DNA of 64,000 nt from positions 930,001-994,000 of the forward strand of contig CBDCWQ010000023.1 in NCBI GenBank assembly GCA_965223435.1. The letters run 5' to 3'. Shown piece after piece: positions 50,861 to 60,446 of this stretch. Positions within the stretch are counted from its first letter, which is position 1; each line of letters begins with the position of its first letter. A program made the position numbers and the translations under genes. The notes under the pieces are model-generated. The model saw only the letters and a program-made list of their open reading frames with translations. It was not told where the DNA came from and ran no database searches. This DNA is from CBDCWQ01 sp965223435 (GTDB lineage Bacteria; Myxococcota; Kuafuiibacteriia; Kuafuiibacteriales; Kuafuiibacteriaceae).

Positions 50861-51191
50861 CGGAGGCCGGAACTGCAGCTCCATTCTCATTGCGTCAATT
50901 CGCAGCGAAGCTTTCATTGAGAAAAACGCAGTCAACCCGATCCTAAGCGATCGAAATGATCGAACTTTTCGATTTCGAGGCGGGCCCTAACTAAAGCAGG
51001 TCATGTGTAATATCATTTCTGTTAGCGCCCGAGGTTGTTGATGCCCTGAGCAAGTCCCGCGGTCGCGCTATTCGGTGGATCTCAAGTGAACGGTGTACTG
51101 AGTGCCGTCACTAAACTTGGCGTAGTGCTTGAGTCGTCATAGGGTCTTCCCGCAGGAGGTGGCGGGTAGGCGCTGACACACCAACCCGCCG

Positions 51192-51600
51192 GTGCTCCGC
51201 AAAGAATTGATCGAAAAAATACGAAGCTCCTTAGGGATGGTTCATGCGCCGATGGAGATCAAGCAGTGGCAGCAAAATTTTCCAACGGTGGAGATTGCGC
51301 GCCCGTGTCGCTGTCCCCGCTGCCAGACGGGATCTCGGCGTCCAGGTTTCAGGGCCATGGGGGCGTTCAACGGGACGTCTGGGGCCCTTCGGAGGTTGGA
51401 GCTGTCCCGGAGATTGTCTCGGTGCGTCTTCGACGGTTTCGGTGCCTGGCTTGCTATGCGGTCATTCGCGTGGGCCCTCGAGGCTTGTTTGCGCATCGTC
51501 GATACAGCGCAGGGGCCATCGGACTGGCCCTGGCCCTTTGGGCGGTATTCAAAGTAAAGACCCACAAAGCGCGCACGGCCGTCAGTCCTTGAAGGGAAGT
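51192..51600 (+). pseudogene. Zinc-ribbon transposon protein (DUF6431-like), decayed copy
   Basis: FPTVEIARPCRCPRCQTGSR carries the first Cys pair. After a frameshift, VPEIVSVRLRRFRCLACYAV carries the second and RRYSAGAIGLALALWAVFK matches the end. The same gene is present in better condition at 60904-61528 (SHCPGCQRPGAP, RRFLCRDCGAVCTVVPQE, YSIATIALALVLFGVQG). First gene of the transposon-type cassette. Confidence 0.7.
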
Positions 51601-51951
51601 CGCGGTCGAAACGAAGTATCGCTGGCCATCCCTCATCCGCTGGGCACGGGTTGCCACTCAGGGACATTTTTGGCCCCTCTTACGACGGGCATCTGAGGCC
51701 ACGGTCCTTCGTGAAGCAACCGCAGGCGCTGTTCGCACTGTCGTAGCAGCGCTTCCGGAGTCATCGCTAGGTCCGTTGACGATGCGACAAGTATTTGCAG
51801 CCGCTCAAACAGAAGCGAGGACCTCATAGCGGGTACACAACAGCCATAGCCCCCCCCACCGTCTGCGATCGTAGTCAAGGAACGGATGCAGGGGGACCTT
51901 CATTTCTTTGACGGGCTGCATGACTACGGCCCTAAAAGAAAGGAAGGAAGT

Positions 51952-53172
51952 ATGTCCCCATCGTTGAAACCCAAAGACCACGCCGAAGCCGTGGCGCTCT
52001 TCCGTGCCCAGGTTATTGGTCCACTGACCGCTCGGTCGCTCTCACACGGTGATCTGGCCGAGGAGCTTCGCCATCTCGGCAAGAGACGGTTCTGTCCACC
52101 TTGGTTATCCCATAGCCGCACCTATTCGGTGACGACATTGGAGCGCTGGTACTACGACTACAGAAAACTCGGATTCGAAGGACTTCGACCGCGTCCCCGT
52201 TCCGACCGCGGTTACGCTCGAGCCTTGACTCAAAAGCAGCGCGATCTGATCTTACAGATTGCCCAGGAACGACCCGAGGTAAGTGTCACCGTGCTCGTCC
52301 GCACACTTGTCGCAGACGGCCGGCTCAACAAGGGCGAGGTCTCTGAAAACGACCGTTCGCCGTTTACTGGCGGACCATGGCCTTGACCGCCAAATGCGGC
52401 GTCAACGCATCAAGGGACAAAGGCGACGCTGGCAGGCGGCTTTGCCTGATAACCTTTGGCACGCCGATGTTTGCCATGGTATGTCGCTCAAGAATCACGG
52501 TCGAACGACCCCATTGCGTGTCCATGCGATTCTCGATGACGCATCTCACTTTATCGTGGCTATTCGAGCCTTCTCGTCCGAGCGTGAGGTTGACATGCTT
52601 GAGCTCCTCGTTCAGGCACTTCGCCGTGCCGGGCCGCCGCAAACGTTGTACTTGGACAACGGCTCAACATACCGAGGTGAGGCTCTTTCCCTAGCCTGCG
52701 TACGCATGGGTATTCGTGTGGTCCACGCGTCGATCAGCATTATCATGGGGCACCCCACGCGGGTTTGGTGGGCCGATGCCCGGCTGATGTTTATGCCACG
52801 GACGGCTTACCGCGTGACCCCATCACAGATGAGGACCTGCGTCGTGCACTTACGGTTCGGAACTCGCGACGAGTCCGACGCGACGGCACACTCTCGGTCG
52901 GCGGGCTCGACTGGGAGCTTGAGGCTGGATATCTCGCTGGGAAAATCGTAACCGTCGCACGGACACTATTCGAGCCACAGGTGCCGCCCTGGGTTGAGGT
53001 GGGTGATAGACGATACATTGTCAAACCAGTCGATCCCATCGCCAACGCGATGCGGCCAAGAAGGAAAACGAAGAACCGACCAAGGGGGGTCGATGCCATT
53101 CCCTTTGACCCTGCGGGCGCGCTCCTTGATCGCATGCTTCACCGAGACCTCACGAAAGGAGGTGAGCAATGA
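51952..53172 (+). pseudogene. DDE transposase of the four-gene transposon, decayed copy
   Basis: Three frames reproduce the intact transposase at 61639-62973: LKPKDHAEAVALFRAQVIGP and TTLERWYYDYRKLGFEGLRP; NLWHADVCHGMSLKNHG and TLYLDNGSTYRGEAL (the two Asp residues); then DEDLRRALTVRNSRRVRRDG. About 45 codons holding the catalytic Glu (SRGKIERFFRSL in the intact copy) are deleted, and two frameshifts occur. Inactive. Confidence 0.85.
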
Positions 53173-53672
53173 ACCGTCCGCTGTGGCCTTCACATTTCGG
53201 ATTAAAAACACCGCCCTTTGCGAAAGACCTCCTGGACAGCCAGCTGTGGCTGCCCTCCGCCCGAACAGCCGTCGTCGACGATATCGTACAGGCCGTTCGG
53301 GAACGGGAGCATGTCTTACTCGTAGGAGAACCCGGTGTGGGAAAGACGTGCTCCCTCAGAGCGGCAAGACATCGTCTTCCCGAGGCTGGATTTCGTCTCA
53401 CGTATTGTCACAACGCAACCCTGGGCCGCCGCGACTTTTACCGGCAGCTCTGCCTCGCCCTCGGACTTGCTCCCAAGGCCACCGCTGCCTCGGTTTTCTA
53501 CGCCATCAACACCCATGTCGAGGATTTGGGGCGAGAGCGTATGCATCCGGTCTTCCTCATCGACGAAGCCCATTTCCCAAAATCGTCGATCGTGAGCTTC
53601 TGGGACACGTGCTCGAGGCCGACGCAAGACCCCAGCTCTCCTAGCCCACTCACGAAATCTAACTCGGAATAG
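53169..53672 (+). pseudogene. AAA ATPase (TniB/ExeA-like) of the transposon, truncated copy
   Basis: RPLWPSHFGLKTPPFAKDLL, Walker A LLVGEPGVGKTCSLRA and Walker B HPVFLIDEAHFPKSS match the intact ATPase at 62970-63776. After Walker B the frame and about 100 residues are lost. The start overlaps the transposase stop, as in the intact copy. Confidence 0.85.
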
Positions 53673-53910
53673 CTCTCCAGGCTGCCGCCTGTTACACCTC
53701 GATCAGCTTGACCGCAAAGCCACTGCTCACCTTGAGCGGTAACACCATTGAAGAAGAAAGTTACCGGCTGCATGAGGTCACCTTAAGCGCCAAGAGCAGA
53801 AGGCAGAAGCGTCGAAAGGCCGGGGCCGCTGCGCGTAAGATGTCGTCGTAACGTAACTGTTCTTTTTGGGGCGCCTAGGCGAGCGTGATCGCATACAGCA
53901 TGCTCGGTAC

Positions 53911-54228
53911 ATGAGCGAATCCTACTTCACAAAGGCGGATGGCAAGGCGCTTGTTTCTGAATGGCGGAGAAGCGAATTGAGCAAGGGAGAGTTTTGTCGA
54001 GTTCGAGGTGTGTCGAAACCGAAGCTGGTGTACTGGACGAACCAGGTTGGGGTCTCGCCGAGCTTCATTGAAGTCACAGCACCATCCCGTAACAAGAGGA
54101 GAGAATCTGACAGCCTCGGTTTTGAGGAATCCGTCGAGGTCTTGATTGGAGATGCCTTCGTTCGCTTTCCGAGTCAGCCGGGGGTTGTGGGGGAGATCCT
54201 TGATATACTTATGGGTGGCGACCGTTGA
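53911..54228 (+). CDS. tnpA: IS66 accessory protein TnpA
   Basis: 105 residues from the ATG at 53911. A helix-turn-helix (VSEWRRSELSKGEFCRVRGV, then SKPKLVYWTNQVG) of the IS66 Orf1/TnpA type binds the element ends. Stop overlaps the tnpB start (TTGA). All three proteins are needed for IS66 transposition. Confidence 0.88.
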   Translation: MSESYFTKADGKALVSEWRRSELSKGEFCRVRGVSKPKLVYWTNQVGVSPSFIEVTAPSRNKRRESDSLGFEESVEVLIGDAFVRFPSQPGVVGEILDILMGGDR

Positions 54229-54593
54229 TTCCTTCCGGTACTCGGGTCTTTTTCGCAGTCGAGCCGGTTGATCTTCGTCGTTCTTTCGACGGATTGGCAG
54301 CAACTGCGCTTCAAGACTTAAAGATTGATCCGCGCCACGGAGGCCTGTTTGTGTTCCTTAACAAGCGATGCAACCAAGTGCGCGTGCTCTTTCGTGATCC
54401 GCACGGCTGGTGCATTCTTGCGAAGCGACTCGACCGAGGACGATTTCGTCGTCCCCGGTTCGAAGATGGTCGGTTCTGTTGGGAAATGGACACGAAATCT
54501 ATGCTTCGTTTTTTAGATGACATCGACCTTTCGTCGATGAAACGAGGACGGAGAACACAAACATCGCCGACGCTGAAGCTTTTGGAAACTTAG
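54225..54593 (+). CDS. tnpB: IS66 accessory protein TnpB
   Basis: 122 residues, TTG start overlapping tnpA. VFFAVEPVDLRRSFDGLAAT, GGLFVFLNKRCNQVRVLFRD and GWCILAKRLDRGRFRRP are the well conserved IS66 Orf2 motifs. Biochemical role unknown but required for transposition. Full length. Confidence 0.95.
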   Translation: MIPSGTRVFFAVEPVDLRRSFDGLAATALQDLKIDPRHGGLFVFLNKRCNQVRVLFRDPHGWCILAKRLDRGRFRRPRFEDGRFCWEMDTKSMLRFLDDIDLSSMKRGRRTQTSPTLKLLET

Positions 54594-54725
54594 CGTTTTC
54601 TGCTTGCCTCGTAAGCTTTGAGCTTGTAACTCCAATTCATCTCGAAGACGCGTATCAAGAAGGCGACTACCGAGCTGGTCAACTTCACGGACCTCATCGA
54701 AGTCCTTTCGAACAAGGGCGGCGAA

Positions 54726-56291
54726 ATGCCCTCAAAAGAGGCGCTTGCGGCCGTTCTTCAGACCGCTCAGAAGGTCATCGAAGATCAGGCTGTCGAGATC
54801 CACCATCTACAAAGGCAGTTGTTCGGACGGCGCTCGGAGAAGGTACTTCTGGGCCAGCAGAGTCTCTTTGTCGACACGCTCGAAGCTGTAGCCTTGCGAA
54901 CGCCGGAGCCTGAGCCAGAAGAAGAAGATACGCCCGGGCCAAAGAAACGAAAAAGGAAGAAGCGGCGCGCCCCGCTCAAGCCCACACGCACCGAGAAGAT
55001 CTGTGTTGCTGACGAAGACCGGCCCTGGCCTCAATGCGGTGAGCCTCGGTGCACCATCGGTCACAACCGGAGTCTCGTTGTCGAGTACACGCCACCGAAG
55101 TTTGAGGTTATCGAATACTTGCGTGAAACCATCGCGTGCAGGCTGTGCGAAGGTGAAGTGAAAAAAGCTCCAGCACCCTCAACCCATGCCCGGGACGGCG
55201 CTTGGCCGGGACCAAAGCTTCTCGCTGCTCTGATAACGAACAAGACGGTGGATGGGCTTCCACTTCGTCGTACGCAGAAGGTTTTCAGACGCACCGGGGG
55301 CAATTTCGCAATCTCCACGCTCAGCCGCTGGGAAAGCTTTGGGCACGAAATCCTTAAGCCGCTCTGTCATCGTATCACCGAGCTCGTCCGCAAGTCCGAC
55401 ATGATTAACCTCGATGATACATCTATTCGCGTCCGAGACCGAGACGTCGAGGGCGGCGTGGTGAATGGGAAGATGTGGGTATTCGTAGGGCGGTACTTCG
55501 ATCCCGGAGGCGACCTTTCGAAGACTTTGACCTATGTGGCTTACCAATACGCGCCCACGTGGGAGGCAGAGCACCCCGAGAAGTGGCTTCGTGACTCCAA
55601 AGCAGTGCTTCAGGGTGATGCGTATCGGGGCTACGAACGGATCGCCGACGCGAACAGGGGTGATAAGGTTGGACGACTGCTCGCGGGATGCTGTATGCAC
55701 GCACGTCGACCGTTCGTTCAAGCACTCGAATTCGGAGATACCGCGGCGCGTCCTTTTGTCGATGCGTTCCAGCGTATCTATCGAATCGAAGCACAGTGCA
55801 AAGAACATGCTTTGCTTGCCCCTCAGCGACTTGAGCGACGGCGCACCCAGAGTCTCCCCATTATGGAGGAAATCCTCGAGCACGCTGAGGCACTCAAGCC
55901 TATGCCTCTGCTCAAGCCCATGAAGCAAGGGGTGACCTACTTCACCAATCAGTGGGATAAGCTCAGACTTCCCTTTGCGATAGACGGCCGCCTCGAGATT
56001 GATAACGGGGAGGCGGAACGGCGACTCCGCCGCATTGCTTCCGGAAGAAAGTCCTGGCTCTTTGCTGGCTCCAGGGGAGGCGCCGAGCGATTCGCCGATG
56101 TCCTTTCGGTTGTCTCCACCGCCGACGCGGCAGGCGTCGATTGTGGAAAGTACCTTCCTAGCATCATCGCCAACATCGACACTTGGCCGAACCGGGAGCT
56201 CGATCAGCTCTTGCCAGCCAACTGGCAAACCGCGCTCGAAGATTTCCTTCGCGAGAATAACATTCAGAACTCCACACCTGCTGTACATTGA
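54726..56291 (+). CDS. tnpC: IS66 family transposase TnpC
   Basis: 521 residues. An N-terminal leucine-zipper-like helix (IEDQAVEIHHLQRQLFGRRS), a Lys/Arg patch, and a zinc-finger region (WPQCGEPRCTIGHN), in which the first Cys of the usual CPxCG is replaced by Trp-Pro. DDE core: Asp in MINLDDTSIRVRDRD, Asp in VLQGDAYRGYERI, Glu in DNGEAERRLRRIASGRK, ending WLFAGSRGGAERFADVLSVV. The C-terminal helix follows to ...TPAVH. Looks intact apart from the zinc-finger change. Confidence 0.93.
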   Translation: MPSKEALAAVLQTAQKVIEDQAVEIHHLQRQLFGRRSEKVLLGQQSLFVDTLEAVALRTPEPEPEEEDTPGPKKRKRKKRRAPLKPTRTEKICVADEDRPWPQCGEPRCTIGHNRSLVVEYTPPKFEVIEYLRETIACRLCEGEVKKAPAPSTHARDGAWPGPKLLAALITNKTVDGLPLRRTQKVFRRTGGNFAISTLSRWESFGHEILKPLCHRITELVRKSDMINLDDTSIRVRDRDVEGGVVNGKMWVFVGRYFDPGGDLSKTLTYVAYQYAPTWEAEHPEKWLRDSKAVLQGDAYRGYERIADANRGDKVGRLLAGCCMHARRPFVQALEFGDTAARPFVDAFQRIYRIEAQCKEHALLAPQRLERRRTQSLPIMEEILEHAEALKPMPLLKPMKQGVTYFTNQWDKLRLPFAIDGRLEIDNGEAERRLRRIASGRKSWLFAGSRGGAERFADVLSVVSTADAAGVDCGKYLPSIIANIDTWPNRELDQLLPANWQTALEDFLRENNIQNSTPAVH

Positions 56292-56470
56292 GCGCAGACC
56301 TCAACGTTACACCATGAAGCGGGCCCGGCTAGACGCCCCAAAAAGAACAGTTACATTCATGGAGTCTGCGGGCTGGTTCCGATCAGGGATGAGTTGCGTT
56401 CGGGCGTACCGGTGCCTCGGGCGCTGTGCCTCGGGCGCCGGAATACGGGGAATCAAGAGGGCGTGCGCAT

Positions 56471-57709
56471 TCAAGATGTGTCCACCTTTTCCGGGGCTCG
56501 CAACAAGAGCTCGGCCAATTCGATCGGTGATAGAGGCCGGAGACAGTGCATGCGGCCCCCCGCGCAGGCCGGACAGGCCATGACGTCGATTCCGGTCTGA
56601 TTGAAAAATCGCTCCCACCATGGAGTGGTTGCCTCGGGCGCCGTCTCGCTCTTCGGTCGTGAGGATGTATCAGATTTGTCGTTGATCAAGCGGAATGCTG
56701 CCTGAAGCTTGGTGTTTACGTTGCTCGAAGCACAGATTCCATAGTGCCTGATTCGGACGAAGCCATGGGGCAAGACGTGCAGAAGAAATCGGCGCAGAAA
56801 CTCGACGGCGTCGAGCGTCATGCGCTTCTTTTTACAGCCATCGGTGTAGTCTTTGAACCGAAAATCGACCTTACCATCACCGACGTGGAGGATGCGGTGA
56901 TTTGAGATCGCAATGCGATGGGTATAATTCCCGAGATAGCGAAAAACCTGCTCCGCACCACCAAAGGGCGGTTTAGCGTAGACGATCCAGTCCTCGGCAT
57001 AGAGGTTATTTTTGAGGGCGCGCCACGTGGTTTTGTCCGCAAGCTCGGCGGTGCTTCCTCCGAATTTCAGCTCGCCGCCCTTGTAGGCCCGTTCCAGTGC
57101 AGCTAAAAACTTTCCTCGGAAGAGTCGTCCGAGCACTTTGACGGGCAAAAGGTATTTCTCTTGGGCTGAGATCCAGCGTGTTCCGTCGGGGGACAGTCCG
57201 CCTCCGGTGACCACGCAGTGCACATGGGGATGAAAAAGAAGGTTCTGGCCCCAGGTGTGGAGGACCATCGTGAAGCCGAGCTGGGCGCCGAGATGCTTCT
57301 TGTCTTGAGCGATGGTCTGCAAGGTCTCTGACGCGGCGGCAAAAAGAATGTTGAAGAGGACCTTTTTGTTTCTGAGCGCGACCGGATTGAGCGCGTCTGG
57401 GATCGTAAAGACAACATGGAAATAGGGGACGGGAAGAAGCCGCTCGAGTCGCTGGGTGAGCCATTCGGCCCGCGCGGTATTTTGACACTTCGGGCAGTGC
57501 CTATCCCGGCAAGAGTTGTACGAGATACGCTGATGTTCGCAGGTGTCACACGCCTGCAAATGGCTGCCCAAAGCGGCCGTGTGACATTCCCCGATATGTT
57601 TCAACACCGCTTCTTGGGCCGCCGAGGGGCGGTGCGCACGACGGTATTCCTCGCCGTGCGCACGCACCACGTCCGCGACCTCGAAACGAGGCCGGCTCTG
57701 TGAGGCCAT
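56471..57709 (-). CDS. IS91-family transposase (HUH, single-Tyr type)
   Basis: 412 residues. N-terminal zinc finger CDTCEHQRISYNSCRDRHCP-KCQ, the HUH pair as LLFHPHVHCVVTGGGLSPDG, and the catalytic Tyr region FRYLGNYTHRIAISNHRI. C-terminal Cys pair in MACPACAGGRMHCLRPL. IS91 elements move by rolling-circle transposition, cutting one strand and often carrying adjacent genes. Paired with an integrase gene 15 bases upstream, as in many IS91-like elements. The terminal oriIS and terIS sequences were not located. Confidence 0.94.
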   Translation of the reverse strand: MASQSRPRFEVADVVRAHGEEYRRAHRPSAAQEAVLKHIGECHTAALGSHLQACDTCEHQRISYNSCRDRHCPKCQNTARAEWLTQRLERLLPVPYFHVVFTIPDALNPVALRNKKVLFNILFAAASETLQTIAQDKKHLGAQLGFTMVLHTWGQNLLFHPHVHCVVTGGGLSPDGTRWISAQEKYLLPVKVLGRLFRGKFLAALERAYKGGELKFGGSTAELADKTTWRALKNNLYAEDWIVYAKPPFGGAEQVFRYLGNYTHRIAISNHRILHVGDGKVDFRFKDYTDGCKKKRMTLDAVEFLRRFLLHVLPHGFVRIRHYGICASSNVNTKLQAAFRLINDKSDTSSRPKSETAPEATTPWWERFFNQTGIDVMACPACAGGRMHCLRPLSPIELAELLLRAPEKVDTS

Positions 57710-57724
57710 CGATGACGACCCGTG

Positions 57725-58582
57725 TCAGCCGAGCTTCTTGCCCGCTTCAGTCCCCAGAAGGTCGAGCGGGCTTTTCACCCGGCCGATGTGTTCTAAGCTC
57801 ACGTGAGTGTAGACTTGGGTGGCCCGGAGCGAGCTGTGACCCAGCAAAGCCTGGATGACAGCGATGTCTACACCGCTCTCTAAAAGATGCGTGGCAAAGC
57901 AATGACGAAGGACATGCGGCGTCACCTTCTTTTGGATACCGGCTGAGGCGACGGCAAGGTGGAAGACTTGCCGGGCTGTCGTGGCAGAAATGTGCCCTGC
58001 CGCGCTCCGGCCGGGAAAGAGCCAGCTTTTCGGACGGTGTTCCCGAAAGTAGTCGCGAAGAACAACAAGAAAGCGTTGGGAAAGGACTGTGTAACGATCC
58101 TTTTGGCCCTTACCCGCGCGGACATGGATGAGCATTCGCTTGGAATCGATGTCCTCGGGCCGCAGTTGACAGGCTTCGGTAATCAGAAGTCCCGCCGCGT
58201 ACAGACTCATAAGCATCGCGTGATATTTTGGGCGGGTCACCGCATTCAGGAGACGCTGCACCTCGGTGCCGTTGAGGACAGAAGGTAGCTTTATCTTCTT
58301 TTTCTGGGTGGGAAGATGCTCGACCTCAATCGGTCTCTTGAGCGTTTTGGTGTACAGGAAGATAAGGGCGGCTCGTACCTGCCGGTAGGTCTCCCGCGAG
58401 CATTTTTTCTCATCGACCATGTACAGCAGGTACTGGCGGATTTCATCCTCACCCATTTGTGCGGGCGATCGCATATGATATTTGGCGAAAAGTTTCGCGT
58501 AAAGTAAGTAGATCTTCTGGGTCCAGGGGCTGTACCCTCCGAGCCGGAGATCGGTATGCATTCGTTCTCTAAGTTTTCCCAT
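57725..58582 (-). CDS. Tyrosine recombinase accompanying IS91, catalytic Arg replaced
   Basis: About 285 residues from the ATG at 58582, which has AAGGAGG five bases upstream. SAM-like N-terminal domain (RLGGYSPWTQKIYLLYAKLF), then the catalytic domain with Lys in HVRAGKGQKDRYTVL, His-Leu-Arg in TPHVLRHCFATHLLESGVDI, and Tyr in RATQVYTHVSLEHIG. The first catalytic Arg, normally G-L-R-I-x-E, is missing: the text is YAAGLLITEACQL, with Leu in its place. That residue activates the phosphate, so the enzyme is probably inactive or impaired. Confidence 0.9.
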   Translation of the reverse strand: MGKLRERMHTDLRLGGYSPWTQKIYLLYAKLFAKYHMRSPAQMGEDEIRQYLLYMVDEKKCSRETYRQVRAALIFLYTKTLKRPIEVEHLPTQKKKIKLPSVLNGTEVQRLLNAVTRPKYHAMLMSLYAAGLLITEACQLRPEDIDSKRMLIHVRAGKGQKDRYTVLSQRFLVVLRDYFREHRPKSWLFPGRSAAGHISATTARQVFHLAVASAGIQKKVTPHVLRHCFATHLLESGVDIAVIQALLGHSSLRATQVYTHVSLEHIGRVKSPLDLLGTEAGKKLG

Positions 58583-58708
58583 GATGTCCTCCTTGGGTGG
58601 GTTGTTTTGTGGTGACTCAACCGTCCAAGGGGGACGTCTCTTTTTCAAGCCTTGCGCGTTGACAAAGAGCTGTGGTTTCTTTGAACAGGCTACAATCGGG
58701 TACTTGGC

Positions 58709-58930
58709 ATGGAACCACCGCGCATTTTTTGTGGTTTCAACGGATTGATCGACGATGATATCTATGGATTGAGTTGCGTCGGCACGACGAGAGATCTCGA
58801 GCGGCTGGGGTTACAGCTTCAAGCCGGGATGCAGGTCGTGCTCTACGATTACGACGCTTTCGATTCTGGCCAGCCAGCCTGGATCTTGGCTGACGCTGTC
58901 GTCATAGAGAAAGATACGTGGGCCTTGTAG
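58709..58930 (+). CDS. Hypothetical 73-residue protein
   Basis: Short beta-rich protein: FCGFNGLIDDDIYGLSCVGT, then QLQAGMQVVLYDYDAFDSG and AWILADAVVIEKDTWAL. The pattern recalls small SH3-like or immunity-type barrels, but no family is recognised. No ribosome-binding site of note. Between the integrase and the YhcG-type nuclease genes. Plausible but unproven. Confidence 0.5.
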   Translation: MEPPRIFCGFNGLIDDDIYGLSCVGTTRDLERLGLQLQAGMQVVLYDYDAFDSGQPAWILADAVVIEKDTWAL

Positions 58931-59168
58931 CGAAAGTCGATCCCAAGTCATTCAGGTGGGAGCCGCGTAAAGAGGAAAAATAAGTTCTAGCAGGAGAAGC
59001 TACCGCGCGAAGCGCGGTTTCGTTCAACGCCGGGAAACGCCACGAAACGGGTCGAGGCGCTCGGTTAGCTGTTTTTCCCTTTGTCGGGTCCGACCACGTT
59101 CGCAAAGCTGACTGAACCCTGTTCGCATAGGACTCGCCGTAGCTATCGGCTGTGATCTCTTTGTCTAT
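58931..59168. other. Gap without gene, downstream of the nuclease gene
   Basis: About 240 bp between the hypothetical protein and the stop of the nuclease gene. No open frame of convincing composition; no enhancer palindrome; no mobile-element end recognised. Confidence 0.4.
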
Positions 59169-60446
59169 CTATTTCGGCTTCCTTCGGCTAACGGGTCGTT
59201 TCGATTTCTTGACGGCGCGCTTGCGTTTGGAGTTGGCCGGGCTCGGCGAGGGTTCGAACGACGGGGGTGTGAGCGCTTTCTTTCTTTCGACCCTCTCTCT
59301 AGTTCGTTCCAGTTCGGTGACCAACACAGCCTCATCGGGAAGCGTAGTCTTGTATTCCGTCGCGAGGACCTTGTTGGGAAGTCCTTCAAGGGCGTAGCGC
59401 GCTACCGCTGCGTTCTTCTTGGCGCATAGAATGAGACCGACGGGAGGATTTTCGTCTGGCAATGTCCAGTGCTCCCGCGCGTAGTTCAAGTACAAGTGCA
59501 TCTGTCCCGCGTCCGCATGAGTGAGCTTTCCTAGCTTTAAGTCGATAATGATCACGCAGCGGAGCCGTCGGTGGTAAAAAAGAAGGTCCACACGAAACCA
59601 CTGGTCGCCGATCCGTAGACGTTTCTGGCGGCCGATGAAAGCGAACTCGCCCCCAAGTTCGAGCAGGAAGCTTTCGAGGTGGAGGATGAGCGCCTCTTCG
59701 AGATCCGTTTCGGAGTACTCGTCCTTGAGGTCAAGGAACTCCAATAGTAGGGGATCCTTCACCTGCTCTTCGGGTGCCATGTGGTCTTCGGGCTTGCGTT
59801 TCTGACCCTTGGTGAGCATGGCGGCTTTGTTCTTCGATAACAAGGTACGCTCGTAAAACTGAGAATTGATTTGGCGGTCGAGCTGTCGGATCGTCCAACC
59901 ACCCCGCAACGCCTCCGCCTGATAAAAATCGCGTGCCTTCGGGTTGTCGACGGCCAGAAGACGGACGTAGGCCGACCAGGGCAGCGGAAAAAGAGCCAAT
60001 AATAATCCCGCCGATCCCGGAGATTGTGCAGACAGTGTCTGCACTTTTCGTTTGTGTCGACCGGCCACGGATTGTGCAGGCGGCGTCTGCACTATTTCCT
60101 GGTAGGCCAAGTAGAAGGCTCGCATCTGGAACAGGTTGCGCCGACCGAAGCCTCGACCAAAGCGTTCCACCAGGTCCGTCGATAGACGCTCAACCAGCGC
60201 CTGCCCGTAGGCCGCCCGCGATTTCCCACCTTGTTCATACTCAACAATGCGCCGGCCGACTTGCCAGTAGGCAGCGGTCATCACGGCGTTGACCGATCGT
60301 GCTGCGGCCTGGCGGGCCTCGTTGAGGAGTGATACGACTTCAGAAAGCACCTTATCGTACCCAGGGGGGTGACGTACCTTTGCGGTCTTTTTCTTGCGCG
60401 CTACTTTTTTGCGTGGTGGATCCTTTCTCTTCGTGGAGCGTTTCAT
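59169..60446 (-). CDS. YhcG/DUF1016-type PD-(D/E)xK nuclease
   Basis: 425 residues. N-terminal DUF1016_N domain (RSVNAVMTAAYWQVGRRIVE and YGQALVERLSTDLVERFGRG), a middle GGWTIRQLDRQINSQFYERT helix, and the nuclease domain with FIGRQKRLRIGDQWFRVDLL, RCVIIIDLKLGKLTHADAGQ and MHLYLNYAREHWTL. Basic tails at both ends (MKRSTKRKDPPRKKVARKKK; RKRAVKKSKRPVSRRKPK). Proteins of this group occur in defence islands and near restriction genes, function not settled. A broken copy lies at 9770-10070. Confidence 0.9.
   Translation of the reverse strand: MKRSTKRKDPPRKKVARKKKTAKVRHPPGYDKVLSEVVSLLNEARQAAARSVNAVMTAAYWQVGRRIVEYEQGGKSRAAYGQALVERLSTDLVERFGRGFGRRNLFQMRAFYLAYQEIVQTPPAQSVAGRHKRKVQTLSAQSPGSAGLLLALFPLPWSAYVRLLAVDNPKARDFYQAEALRGGWTIRQLDRQINSQFYERTLLSKNKAAMLTKGQKRKPEDHMAPEEQVKDPLLLEFLDLKDEYSETDLEEALILHLESFLLELGGEFAFIGRQKRLRIGDQWFRVDLLFYHRRLRCVIIIDLKLGKLTHADAGQMHLYLNYAREHWTLPDENPPVGLILCAKKNAAVARYALEGLPNKVLATEYKTTLPDEAVLVTELERTRERVERKKALTPPSFEPSPSPANSKRKRAVKKSKRPVSRRKPK

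Larger units (their letters stand above)
53853..56354 (+). mobile_element. Complete IS66-family insertion sequence
   Basis: 2502 bp bounded by inverted repeats: left 53853-53880 begins GTAACTGTTCTTTTTGGGGC, right 56327-56354 is its complement with two differences over 28 bp. It carries tnpA, tnpB and tnpC in the usual order. The flanking octamers GTCGTAAC and ATTCATGG are not a direct repeat, so no target duplication is visible, perhaps because of a later rearrangement. The left end is 30 bp from the decayed transposon. Its right 320 bp recur at 11681-12000. Confidence 0.93.

Noticed and set aside
55179..56288. Long open frame antisense to tnpC
   Set aside because: No recognisable domain; explained as the reverse of the transposase gene. 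The same antisense frame appears at the 11681 copy.
53845..56362. Target-site duplication of the IS66 element
   Set aside because: Flanking octamers GTCGTAAC and ATTCATGG differ, so none is claimed.
58660..58700. TTGACA ... TACAAT as sigma-70 promoter of the 58709 gene
   Set aside because: The two hexamers are 26 bases apart, far from the usual 17.
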